A stretch of DNA of 57,500 nt, taken from NCBI GenBank assembly GCA_009746045.1, contig RPFO01000072.1:2937323-2994822 (forward strand), read 5' to 3'. Position 1 is the stretch's first letter. Each line of letters opens with the position of its first letter. A program made the translations under genes and the position numbers. The DNA is from Mesostigma viride. Its lineage: Eukaryota; Streptophyta; Mesostigmatophyceae; Mesostigmatales; Mesostigmataceae. Shown here piece after piece: positions 1-17,749 of the stretch. The notes beneath the pieces were generated by a model, which saw only the letters and a list, made by a program, of their open reading frames with translations, did no database searches and was not told where the DNA came from.

Positions 1-1
1 C

Positions 2-582
2 TTCACGTCCGGATCCCTACCTGTCGCTAAATCGCTGAAGGAGGCCCTGGGGTGGATTCCCCACGTGCCACCCGGTAGCAAGGTGATGGTTTCAGAGCTG
101 GCAGAAAAAGACATGCACACGTACCTGGGCATGCTCGGGTATTGCAACAAAGACGCGCACAAACCGGCCGCTGACTTTCGCGTAATCATCGTCGACGTAG
201 GCAACACGCCTGCCATGATGGAGGACGGACGCATTATTTTCATGAAGTACCACGCAACGTCAAAGGGCAAGCCGTCGCCCTGTCGCCGTCCAACATTTTG
301 CAGAAGATGGTGGCGTACATGAATGCGAACCGAATGTGGGAGGACATTGAGCCCGCCGATGAATTGCTCCTGGCCTCCACATGCACCGCAGCGGCCATTA
401 CGTTGTACACGACAGCTGGGTGGCACCAAACTGAAAATGGAATTCAGGGCATGGTGGTGAGCAGGGTAACAGCAGCATTAGTATTAAATGGGCATGATGT
501 AAATAAGAAGACACTAAGTCACGTGCGGAAAGTCTATTTTTATGATCCCAAACAGCCTGGACGTGTCCGTGTGGCAAATTAA
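2..582 (+). pseudogene. Rep/HUH-like endonuclease fragment (tentative), frameshifted and open at the left edge
   Basis: The reading frame is open from the window edge. It carries a segment around 110-165 reading LGYCNKDAHKP, in which Tyr and Lys are spaced as in the YxxK motif III of HUH (rolling-circle Rep) endonucleases. The frame shifts near 260-275 and continues as a second frame (SPSNILQKMVAYMNANRMWEDI and onward) to a stop at about 580, so at least one indel separates the two halves. HUH proteins nick single-stranded DNA in Helitrons, Replitrons and Rep viruses. Only motif III is visible here; the HUH motif would lie left of the window. The family call is an inference from one motif, and this could be another mobile-element protein. 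The stop lies inside the 59-bp direct repeat (577-635) flanking the adjacent retroelement. Confidence 0.3.
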
Positions 583-635
583 TTTGTATTGTCCGCGCTT
601 TTCCGGCGCACGTCGCCGGCCGCCGGACCTTGTTA
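577..635. repeat. 59-bp target-site duplication, left copy
   Basis: This stretch is identical over all 59 bases to 2625-2683 and directly abuts the (TTAA)n tail of the reverse-strand ORF1-type retroelement. It is the expected position of a target-site duplication, but it is much longer than the usual 7-20 bp of LINE insertions. Confidence 0.8.
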
Positions 636-2624
636 ATTAATTAATTAATTAATTAGGAACATAACTCCGTTGGGAGTATATGTAGCACATAGCCCTGAGA
701 AGGGGCATATGAGCCTATAATACATTCTAAGCTACTTCCTGCAAGGGTGGGAATGTAAACAACACTTGCTCTAGGTGCACCAGGGCACCCGCACCCTCAT
801 GGTCTATCACGCTATGCCCGGGTAAGGGGGGGAGCATGCCTGTGAGGGGGAAGATCATCATGGCTATACAAGAGCTATGGCATGGCTTCTCAGCAGAGAG
901 TGACTCCCTGCATGGGCACAACATTACTAAATAAGGCTAGGCATCGTCTGGAGTGTGGCACATCATAGGCACACATGTACATGACTAAAAGGCTAGGCCT
1001 CAGCTGGTATAGTGCCTGTAGTAGGCGGGCATGTACAAGGCCACTGTCTAACTATTCTACACTACTGCTGTATTCCCCTAGGCTGGGGCTGGAGTTGCTG
1101 GGGCCGCGGTGGTCGAGGGGGTCGCTTGCCAGGGCTTGTGGCCGACGTAGATGGCCGCCCCCTTCCAGTACACCGGCTGGCCCGCCTTGGTCTGCCGGAG
1201 CTGGAGGTAGGTCGACCATAGCTCCCGTCGCCGTTGTTGCTGTGCCAGGGTCAAGTCGTCGTCAAGGGTGAAGAGAGTCTTCTCGAGCCGCTTGCGGCGT
1301 CTGAGAAAAGAAATCTTGTCCGCCGGGGTCTTAAAGGTGAGAAGGAGCGGGGGCGGCCCGGCCTTACCCCGCGCGCGGGGAAGGCGGTGGGCGGCCAGCT
1401 CGATCTCACCAGTAAGGCCCATGCGATCAAGGATTTCTCTCTCAAAAGCACGCGCAAGCTTCTCGGAATTCTCACCTTCCTCCATCTTGAGATTCTTGAC
1501 AATGACGTTGAGGCTGCGCTTGGCGAGCTCGGCCTCCTCGCGGAGGTCAAGCGTCTGCCGCTGGAGCTGGGCTGCGACGGCGGAGGTGGTGGAGGTGGTA
1601 TGTTGCTTAAGCATGTCCGCCCAGTCGTGATGGGAGGAGCATCGCCGGCCAGGCCAGCCGGGGCTGGCTTGGCGGCAATGTCCTTCACTGCCTGGGCGGT
1701 GAGGCCGGCTGTGTTCTGCAAGACCTCGATAGCGATTGCATTATCCTTGAGGCGCTGGTCGATGTCGCGGAGCTGGGCGGTGATGGAGTCGGTGGAGACG
1801 GAGGGGGGGGGGTGGAGGCGAGGAGGGTGGCGGTGGCGGTGGGGATGGTGGGGAGCTCAGCAGCCAGCGTGCCGCCAAGTGCCGCCACATCTGCGGCAAG
1901 AGGGGTCTGCACGTGCTGCTCGAAAGCTTCCTTGAGGAGGGTGCGGATGGAGGCTTCGGAGGGGAAGGGGGGCGGTTTGGGAGCCCAGAGCTCGGATTCG
2001 GAGCGTCCAAGAAGGGAGCAGAGGGCGAAGCGTTGAAGCTCGGGGCGAGGCATGCGGTGAATGATTGGGAGAGCATCGGCAGGGTCGACAAGCCTGCCGT
2101 CACCAGGCCAGCGGCCACGGTTGTGGGACGTGAGGTACACGCACAGGGCTAGAAGCGAGGCGTGATTGCCGTAATAAAAGTCTTCCATAATCCAAGTGGG
2201 GCTGCGTTGCCAGAAGTCGGGGCTGTTGACGTCAAAGGAGCGCTCTTCCCAGCCGAGGGCGGCTCAGCAGAGCGACTGCGCTTAGGTTCAGGCGATGCTG
2301 ATGGCGAGGCGAGCCCGGGAGGCTGGGCGAGCACCAGTGCCCTACTAGTGTCACCGTTGCCATCTGGGCCGGTGGGCGAAGCGGCAGCCGAAGCTGCAGG
2401 CGTATTTTCATTGCCGAGCGCAGCCGCCAGGCTGCGTTGCGTCGAGAGGCGTTTGCTCATCGTATATTGCGTAATAGCGTCGGGAAATTATATCAGCATG
2501 TGCGTCTTAGAAAGACGAAGCGATTGTGATATTCACAGCTGAATTCGGCGCTCAAACGTGAAAGTTATGACCTCCGACAGCCGGCCATGGCTACCTCGTG
2601 GCTCGTGGCTCGTGGCTCGTTTTT
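636..2624 (-). mobile_element. ORF1-only non-LTR retroelement (half-LINE-like), complete, reverse strand
   Basis: Read on the minus strand, the element starts at about 2620 with a short (CCACGAG)n array. It then has a 5' leader shared with copies at 17770-17940 and 40757-40940, an ORF1 (2460-1078), a 3' UTR of about 440 bp, and a 3' tip containing CTCCCAACGGAG followed by a (TTAA)n tail ending at 636. It is flanked by a perfect 59-bp direct duplication. No reverse transcriptase is present between ORF1 and the tail. The copy at 17750-19912 has the same organisation, so lack of ORF2 looks like a family property and not a one-off deletion. It presumably depends on a LINE partner for mobilisation (inference). 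Confidence 0.75.
1078..2460 (-). pseudogene. LINE ORF1-like nucleic-acid-binding protein, frameshifted
   Basis: The protein starts MSKRLSTQRSLAAALGNE at 2460 and is broken into three frames: 2460-2149, about 2188-1700, and 1614-1078. The C-terminal segment is the conserved part: a short coiled-coil-like stretch, then a region ending in LTFKTPADK, a basic RRRKRL patch, TLDDDLTLAQQQRRREL and PVYWKGAAIYVGH. The same order occurs in the copies at 14340-15495, 17942-19490 and 56370-57232. That order (coiled coil, RRM-like core, basic C-terminal domain) is that of L1-type ORF1 proteins, which bind element RNA in the particle. The homology call rests on domain order and repeated occurrence. Two or more frameshifts make this copy inactive. 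Confidence 0.6.
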
Positions 2625-2683
2625 AATTAATTTGTATTGTCCGCGCTTTTCCGGCGCACGTCGCCGGCCGCCGGACCTTGTTA
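2625..2683. repeat. 59-bp target-site duplication, right copy
   Basis: Identical to 577-635. It directly abuts the 5' (CCACGAG)n end of the minus-strand retroelement. Confidence 0.8.
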
Positions 2684-3413
2684 CAGCGCCAGAATCATTA
2701 TTAACATTGTTGTATGACTTCTCAGGCGCCACAACACACTGGACTTTGTAGCCATGAGGTAGAAAATGTCTGTGGAGACGCTGTGCGTCGCGCTAAAATA
2801 TTTATAATTTTAATGAAAAGTTTGAAATGTTTCGTAATCGTTATATAAGCTCAGCCGCTAGGCGGCTGAGCTCAGCAGTGGCCACAACTGAAGACCGAGA
2901 GAGCCAGACCATTTCCAGATACGAAATATGTGTACGTTTATTCCAAATATAACCAATAGTTAACTGATCCCTGCTTTAGAAGCCTAGGCTATTTTTTTTT
3001 TGGAGTATATTTTTTCGGGGAAATGGGTATATTTTATTAGCCAATTATGGACCAAAGAGGCTATTTTTTTGGAGTATATCGCTCTAAAAAAAAAAACTCA
3101 CAGTCCAAAACCAACCAGTAAAAAGCAACAACAAGTTCTAATCAACACCTTCCTTCACTACCTCCAGCCTCCAGTCGTAGTCGGTATCCAACCGTTTAGC
3201 TTGCCGCCGAGTGCGGGCGAGTGCCGATCGCCGAAGTGCCGCTGCTGCCTGCTACAGTACAGTACTGTACTACCTGATAATGCTGCCTTAACAACCGACA
3301 ACAACGTGGTCACTACGTGGTACCCTTATCTAACGATATCATTCCCATGGGTTAATAACAAGTACCCATCTACCCAGGATTTACCCAGAATTTACCCGGA
3401 ATTGGCCTTCTGC
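2684..3413. other. Non-coding stretch with a strong hairpin and a duplicated T-rich motif
   Basis: I see no gene here. It holds a perfect hairpin at 2848-2872 (11-bp arms AGCTCAGCCGC/GCGGCTGAGCT around TAG). Two near-copies of a motif beginning GGCTATTTTTTT and ending GGAGTATAT lie at about 2987-3010 and 3059-3080. It may be the rest of the element interrupted at 635/2625. Confidence 0.5.
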
Positions 3414-4057
3414 TAGGGCTGGCACATCCGCCGCATACCGAACACGGACATGTTCGGGCGAATACCGAACATGTGCGGTGTTCGGGTCGGCAAAAATGTT
3501 CGGCCGAACATGTGCTGTTCGGGTTCGGGTCACCTGGAAACTTGTTCGTGTCCGTATTCGGGTCACCCTGGGAACCGGGCGAACATGTTCGCCTCTGACC
3601 CGGTACCGAACATTTCTGGCGGAATCCCTGTAGTACCATCCAGTGATCCGACTAGGCAACGCTTCTCTGATGAAAAAGCGGCCTAGATTAGTCCGCCGAC
3701 ACGCTGGCAAGAGCAAAGCTGTTGTACGGTAGTAGAACTGTCTAAGCACGACCGGACTAGTTTAGGTAATGATTACGTAATCATTATTAATTTATTGCGT
3801 ATTATGAAAAGTGACAACAAACTATGTATAGTTTCTCACTTATTTTAATTTATTTAATGAATTGTTCGTGTTCGGTAAAATGTTCGGGTATGTTCGGGTT
3901 CGGGTTCGGGTCACTCAATCCTAAACAGTACATGTTCGTGTTCGTGTTCGGGTCACCTGGGAATGTACCGAACATGTTCGGGTTCGGGTTCGGGTACTCT
4001 CCCCAGGTGTTCGTGTTCGTGTCCGGATCGAGAAAAGACCCGGATGTGCCAGCCCTA
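3414..4057. mobile_element. hAT-type MITE (non-autonomous), 644 bp
   Basis: The ends are 17-bp perfect terminal inverted repeats, TAGGGCTGGCACATCCG at 3414-3430 and its complement at 4041-4057. A perfect 8-bp duplication, CCTTCTGC, flanks them at 3406-3413 and 4058-4065. An 8-bp TSD and TAGGG/CAGGG termini are typical of hAT elements. There is no transposase. The interior is dominated by reiterated TTCGGG/TTCGTG hexamers and GTTCGGGTCACCTGG motifs in two blocks (3440-3610 and 3860-4030), with an AT-rich middle. The ORFs through it are by-products of the hexamers. Confidence 0.88.
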
Positions 4058-4994
4058 CCTTCTGCACAGTGCACAACGGAGCAGAAGTGAACAGCAGAAA
4101 CTAGGTACTGGCAAACTTTGGTCTAGAAAGCATGACGTGTCACTTGGCTGACTGGGTGAAATGCGAGTCACGTGCAGCCGCTCCATCCACTACCTACTTG
4201 TACCACGTACGTCCTAATTTCCCCAGTTCTACAGTAGCTCTATCGTTCCTATGCCAAGGCTTCCGACGTCGCTTTCGTCCGACTGCGCAGATGCCTGGGT
4301 GTATGCAAGGGTATGCAAAGAAAATCCTCGCATGCCGCCTTACCCGTGACACAATTACTGCTTACGTCGTGCTTCCTTGGCTCGCGCAGCTTGCGTGCGC
4401 TGGATCTGCATGGACGGTCTCGAGATGGCACACAATAACCCGGTTGTCATCTGCCCGACCGGCACATCTGCACGCGCTGGCGTATCGCCTCGTCACGTGT
4501 CACAGATATCACCATTCCATCTGCCATGGCAACATCGGAGCTGCAGGAATATGCATAAACGCAATGCACGACCGCAATTGGCGGCCCTAAGATACAGTGG
4601 CATCCGGGGCTTTGGGAACCATCTCGCATTATTTAAGTTTCTTACTGTTTTGGGTTGTTTACACGGGCTAGCTAGCCACGGTGTTGCGAGCTGCCTGCCT
4701 TATGCCGCAGTTCTAACTCTTTTTCCTAGTTTCAGGAGCGGCGGCGTCCTCGCGATCGTGGGCACTCGCCGGCGATCGAAATTGCGTCCTCGTTCCCGGG
4801 CCGACCCAGGGGTTTCCTTGCGACTAAGCGGTGGTCTGCGGGCGATCTCACTTCGACTGCAAGTGGGCGTGAAACAGTATCGCAGCTGTACATCGCTCGT
4901 GGACAGGAATATATTCGGGAGATCGTTGCAGGGTGCTTATTTCGCCCGGTAGTGTATGAGCCTTCGACACATACGCTATTAAAAGTAATTCGCA
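4058..4994. other. Intergenic region upstream of the Rieske oxygenase gene
   Basis: No recognisable coding or repeat feature was found. The ORFs here have no protein-like composition. It should contain the promoter and 5' UTR of the gene starting at 4995; I could not identify a convincing TATA box. Confidence 0.4.
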
Positions 4995-13204
<8,210 letters not shown>

Positions 13205-13364
13205 AGGAGATGGGATTGGGCCGGCAGTGCATCGGCAGCTGGCTGCATCATTGAGTTGGAATTACACGCTTGGAAAGAGTAGATGCTCGGGAAGCTGGTA
13301 ATGTAAATACTTTCTTGGGGTTAAGAATATATCAAGCTGGCATCCTAGCTGGCTTTATTTAGTC
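13205..13364 (+). other. 3' flank of the Rieske oxygenase gene
   Basis: I see no gene or repeat here. It should contain the 3' UTR. A TGTAA element of the type used as a poly(A) signal in green algae occurs near 13302 (GGTAATGTAAATAC). Confidence 0.35.
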
Positions 13365-13550
13365 ATGCTTTGCCCATGCAGAGAGCCACTCTCTGCTGAG
13401 ATGCCATGCCCTAGCTATTGCCTAGCCACAATCATCTTCCACCCCATGTCCGCACCTTAGCTGCTGGAATACATGGAGGTGCAGGTGCACCTAGTGCACC
13501 CAGAGTAGGTGGCTGTTTACACCCCCCACCTGCAGCTGGTATATTAATTA
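13365..13550 (+). mobile_element. ORF1-type retroelement 3' UTR fragment, forward strand
   Basis: It matches the 3' UTR of the element at 17750-19912 (about 19625-19800) from GAGAGCCACTCTCTGCTGAG through the TGCACC and TTTACACCC segments. It ends in TTAATTAATTAA, tail-to-tail with the reverse-strand fragment that follows. Confidence 0.7.
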
Positions 13551-14062
13551 ATTAAACTCGTGCTCCCGTTGGGGAGTCACGGAGCACCGGAGTGCTTTGA
13601 ATCCCTGTATGTGCACAACAGGAAGAAAGGGCAGAGAGCCCCTTTCTCCTTCATGCCAGAGGCATGCCACAGCTGCAATCGGACACGATAGACGATCCGG
13701 CAAGTTCTGTGGGTGCAATAAGACCCGTGTGAGCATATCATAACAAGGAGCGTGGGCAAGTAAGCTAATCATAGCCAGGATGTAGCATGGCTGGTTGTAC
13801 AAGGGCTAAGCTAAGGCTATGGCTGGTTGTGTACCGGCCGTGCGTTAGCGGTGCACGTGACTAGGTATGGTGGCACGGCTAGGCAGACATTCTAGGCATG
13901 GCTGCCACGATGGCATGGCAGTGACTACCAATGATAACAAGCTAGGGCTATTGTAGCCCGCAGGGGGCGTTCACATCTTGTGGTTGATCATCAGGTACCC
14001 GCCCCTCCGGTACACCTTGGGCTTCTGGGGGTCCTGCTTGTGGCGGAGGTACAACCTGCAGG
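13551..14062 (-). mobile_element. ORF1-type retroelement 3' fragment, reverse strand
   Basis: It is the reverse complement of 57110-57500, covering the last codons of ORF1 (14062-13980) and the 3' UTR with CATGCCAGAGGCATGCCACA. The copies differ by scattered substitutions. It is 5'-truncated within ORF1, as is typical of non-LTR insertions. Confidence 0.75.
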
Positions 14063-14279
14063 TTGTAGCCCAGAATGTATTAAAAACCAAAGGCCCCCTT
14101 CTTAGGGCCATGTGTTACGTATACTCCCAACCGGCGCAAAGCAGTGAGCAAGCCTGTCGATGCATGTACATGCATGCCTGGTAATTATGTCCAAGGGGGG
14201 TCAGTTAACGTTTTGGGCGACTTAGCTTTTAGTGACCATTAACTATTCAATTAACAAGTATTAGCGTTGGTGACCATTG

Positions 14280-14320
14280 AAATTAAAATTAAATTAAATA
14301 ATAACATGACTCCGTTTTCT
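14280..14320 (-). repeat. Remnant retroelement 3' tip and tail, reverse strand
   Basis: An (AATTAAATT)-type tail is followed by AACATGACTCCGTT, the reverse complement of the conserved tip (AACGGAGTCATGTT). It is cut off by the forward ORF1 copy that starts just downstream. Confidence 0.5.
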
Positions 14321-14339
14321 GACTTTTCCTGCCTACCCC

Positions 14340-15495
14340 TGGCGACAAGGTCACCAAGCCCGCCTGGGAATGGCTGCTTCAAGAACCAGAGGCGTACTTG
14401 AAGGCAGTCATCATGTGCAGCTACCGGCCTGCGCTGCGACGCCCAGGACATCACCCAGATTGGCTCCGCTGGCCTCAGGAGCCTCAGGACTGCATGAGCG
14501 CAGACGGGCAGCCACAGCAGCTGCAGCATCCCCGCAGAGCAGCACCTCCCCCAGCACGGACTCCATCCGAGCTGCAGTGGCGGAGCAGCTGGCGCCGATG
14601 GCTGAGCAGCTCGCCGCCCTGAACGCGCCTGACGGCCCACTCAACACTCTCTCGGCCAAGGTCAACAACATTGAAGCCAGAGTCGCCCTTAAGCTCCAGC
14701 CTCAGTTTACTGCTACGCAAGAGCACATTGCCACCATAGTTTCCGAGGCCACAGCCACTGTGACCACCCGCCTTAACCCGGCAGGTGGAAGGCGGAGTCG
14801 GCCAAGGCACCGTGAAACTTGAGGCAGTTGCTGCCAAGGTAGACGCCCTGGCCACGCAGGTCCCCGAGTTCGCCGAGCGAACGGCCACCATCGCCGCCCA
14901 ACCTGCTGGTAGGGCTAGCGATGACCCCTCGACTCGCGCCTCCTGGGCGGACCTGCTCAAGAGCCAGGCATCCTCTACCACGACCGCCATCACCACCAAG
15001 CTCCAGGAGCTGGAAGACACGCGCCGCGAGGCCGCTGACCGCTCGACCGTCGCCGCTGCCGGGTCATCCTCAGGCGCTTCGACATGCCGCCGGAGGAGAC
15101 CCCAGACTCTCTTCTCGACGAGCTGAAGAAACAGCTCTTGGCGTGCATGCAGCTGCCAGGTGCGATACTGCAGGGCGCCTACCGCCTGCCCCATCCACGG
15201 GCCAAGGCTGGGCCCCCTCCAGTGGTCCTCACATTCAGCGACATCACAGCCCGAGTTTGGTTCCTCTCTCGCCGCAAGAAGCTGGTGGACACAGGTCTCC
15301 TGGTCGCTTGACGACGACCTGACGCCAGCCCAGCAGCGGCAGCAACGCCGCGATCAGTGGCCCGACTACATCCGCCACAAGACCAACCCCGAGAAGCCCC
15401 AAGTGTACTGGCGGGGCGCGGGGACCTCTATGTCAACAAGAAACTGTGGAAGCCCGGCCCCCGGGCTTCCCCGGGATACGGAGCACTCCAGCTAG
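14340..15495 (+). pseudogene. LINE ORF1-like protein, degraded copy
   Basis: Successive frames give a coiled-coil-like block (NNIEARVALKLQPQF, VDALATQVPEFAERTATIAA), an LQELEDTRREAADR segment, a core (DELKKQLLACMQLPG, PPPVVLTFSDITARVWFLS) and the C-terminal SLDDDLTPAQQ...QVYWRGAG block. The order matches 56370-57232, to which it is more similar than to the copy at 1078-2460. There are at least three frameshifts (near 14800, 15065 and 15300). It lacks the 5' leader seen in full copies. Confidence 0.6.
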
Positions 15496-15689
15496 TTGTC
15501 TATAGAGTGGGGACAATCGATTATGGGATAGCTTAGGCATTACAGCACTTGATGAACGATATTAGCGCACAGCGTTATAGTACCTTCAATTAGCTCGATC
15601 TGGCACCTTGTGGCCATCAGCTTGCGCCTTAATTAGCCGACGTCTTGAGCCCACCTCACATTTGTAGCATAAGCTATGCGTCAGCCTAC
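15496..15689. other. Unassigned spacer
   Basis: No gene or clear repeat match was found. It may be the diverged 3' UTR of the ORF1 copy that ends at about 15495. Confidence 0.35.
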
Positions 15690-15905
15690 CTATGGTATTG
15701 CACTGGTTGTATTGCTGCGGCCATGCACAGACTGTGTTGCGCCCCGCGGCACCATGCCGTGGAGAGAGCGCTCTGTGGCCGGCTGCCCACCTGCGGCAGT
15801 GAGAGAAGCTAGGGCGCCCTCCCTCCTTCTCGCTGTGTATATAGGGTTGAAGGTTCCTTTACTCTGTATTGGCACCCACGTGACGCAGTCACGTGCTTAA
15901 TTAAT
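15690..15905 (-). repeat. Interspersed repeat shared with 39185-39410
   Basis: Read on the minus strand it contains CAGAGTAAAGGAACCTTCA, AGGGAGGGCGCCCTAGCTTC and GGGCGCAACAC. The same motifs lie in the same order on the plus strand at 39245-39390. In both places the segment follows a (TTAAT)-type retroelement tail, so the two form a composite unit. It has no recognisable protein. Confidence 0.6.
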
Positions 15906-16190
15906 TAATGACTCCGTTGGGAGATCATGTAGCACATATTCCCTTCAGCTGGATGGATGGAGGTGGGCAAAGCCGCGAAACCGAACAATTCTAACTCTAA
16001 GCTAATCTATTATCTAGAAAACTCTAACTATGCTACTCAGCAAAGCGCCCCTTCCTCTTGGGGGGGGGGGGGCTTGCCCACAGAGGCTGGCGTATGAGCC
16101 TGGACAATCGTCTTCCACCTCTTCTTGTTCTGCATAGCAGTCCAAGCTGCCAAGAGAGAGGGAGTGAATGCGATGTTCAAACGGGGCTGG
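15906..16190 (-). mobile_element. Non-LTR retroelement 3' end with short coding remnant, reverse strand
   Basis: It is the reverse complement of the unit at 20019-20300. Both encode the same short C-terminus (MQNKKRW...TIVQAHTPA...RGRGALLSS) followed by a 3' UTR ending with CTCCCAACGGAGTCAT and a TTAAT tail. A poly-C/G slip differs between the two copies. The protein is not identified further. Confidence 0.55.
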
Positions 16191-16272
16191 GACCACTATT
16201 ATAGGTCGGCCAGCAATTGCTGTGGGTAGGTCATCAACATGTTTGCGTCTGAGCCACTGGGGGCCGGCCAGT

Positions 16273-17260
16273 TGTAAAGCATTACAAATGATGCTGGGCA
16301 GGGCTCGGAAAAATACTGTCGGAACGAAATTGCAGGATAAGGTTTCTAGGCATCTCTAGATAGGTGTAGACTGGGATAAGCCCTTAGCCCGTGGAGCTTT
16401 GTGTCTTATTGTGACAGTTCCCTAGTAGATGCTCGCGTGCTCACCAAGATGCGTGGTAGGTGCGCTGCTGTCACTACCATTTGCAACGCTGACCAACCCA
16501 CGATGTCTTCCATCTTTGCATGGTATTCCCGTTTGCACTGCCGCCGCGTGTATGTGGGAATCATCCGACACCGCTGAGGCGCGCGCATACTGCGAGGCTG
16601 CGAGCGAGCTGTCCTACTTCCACGCGCTGATTAATTGCTGGATTCTCGCGGTGGGCGGCACCACTCCGCATCTCCGTCGCGTGATACGCACGGACAGCCA
16701 TGCGGTTGTTGATTTCATTGAGAACCCTCATGCCCGCACACGGGACTTGGACTTCCTCAGGGTCAAGGAGTTGATCTCTGATTGTGTCAGTACCCAGCAT
16801 GTGCTGGGCGAAAGGAACTACTCCGATGCCCTTACTAAGCTGTATAGCTCAGCTACGGCACAGAACCCGCTTCTGCGACACACGATGAATAGGCTATCAC
16901 TGGGTCAGCCTTCGCACTATAACTAGTTGAGTTGCGTTGAACCATGAATGGCCGCCGCGCCACGCGTTTTCAGCCTTGGTTGGTTTTCCCCGGGAGTGAC
17001 TACCTATTATTGTATCATAATGTTCAGTGGGCATTACCCTCTGAGACTATGTCGGTGTTGTAGTTGCTATTCATGATGGCATGGCCCGCGCGGCCGTTAA
17101 TGACTGATAAGAGTACGCTGGCCATCTTTGCCACATGAAAAAGAAAAGTGCTGGAGTTGTAAAGCATTACAAATGATGCCGGGCAGGGCTCGGAAAAATA
17201 CTGTCGGACCGACATTGCAGGATAATAAGGTTTCTAGGCATCTCTATAGAAGGTCAGTGA
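16273..17260 (+). mobile_element. Ty1/copia-like LTR retrotransposon remnant
   Basis: A direct repeat of about 95 bp beginning TGTAAAGCATTACAAATGAT occurs at 16273-16368 and again at 17158-17256. It brackets an RNase H remnant. The purine-rich GAAAAAGAAAAGTGCTGGAG immediately before the right copy is in polypurine-tract position, which supports calling the repeats (partial) LTRs. Nearly all of gag-pol between the left repeat and the RNase H is deleted. The outer limit of the right LTR is not clear. Confidence 0.55.
16429..16926 (+). pseudogene. Copia-type RNase H C-terminal fragment
   Basis: From about residue 45 the ORF reads SSDTAEARAYCEAASELSY, then IRTDSHAVVDFIENPHARTR, then LDFLRVKELI and NYSDALTK. 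This follows the order of the copia RNase H end (STAEAEY..A..E, DN.SA, NP..RTKHIDI..HF, ..ADILTK). RNase H degrades the RNA strand during reverse transcription. Only the last domain survives, and the first 40 residues look out of frame, so it is non-functional. Confidence 0.55.
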
Positions 17261-17639
17261 CGCTGTAAATGTATAAATTAAGCAATAAACAGCGGCCAAG
17301 AAGGAGCCGCAGCCATTGCAACCCAATCATTCCAAAGTCATTCTCAACTCGGCCAGACCGAGGTCTGTGTCTATACCTGGCTGGTGCGAGCAAGATGTCC
17401 TGTGAATGCTATCCTACGCTGTCTAATCTCATCGATCCGAAATGCGAGGCATGCCCTGGTACAAAGATTCTAAAGACCTATGCGTGGAAAACCCTACATT
17501 CAGGCTGGCCTGACGGAGCATCCCTTAGTGACCATGTGCATGCATGGGTAATATTCTTGAACCTAACTAATATTATGATCAAAGGTATCTGTGCGGGGGC
17601 CGGCATCCGTATACTGGAGCACTTGCCTTATTATAATAT
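17261..17639. other. Unassigned sequence between copia remnant and LINE 3' end
   Basis: There is a 138-codon ORF (17269-17685) without recognisable motifs. I regard it as chance. Part of this stretch may be the rest of the right copia LTR. Confidence 0.3.
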
Positions 17640-17749
17640 ATGGTTGGGGCATGATGCAGACCGGATAGTTGTAACTTTCGTGTGATTATTTTTTTTCTAA
17701 TGAGATTAGCTAGCATATAGTACTCCGTGGCATGCCCATGCGCATGACA
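17640..17749 (+). mobile_element. LINE 3' UTR end, interrupted by an ORF1-type insertion
   Basis: GATGATGCAGAC-like sequence, TTTTTCTAATGAGATTAGC and TACTCCGTGGCATGC match the LINE 3' ends at 40610-40715 and 42226-42325. The GCGCATGACACGCAAGTACT tip is split: GCGCATGACA lies at 17740-17749 and ATGACACGCAAGTACTTAC resumes at 19913, on the far side of the inserted element. Confidence 0.7.

Noticed and set aside
1234-1935. 233-codon forward ORF in the first retroelement
   Set aside because: It is antisense to the ORF1-like protein, whose conserved motifs lie on the minus strand.
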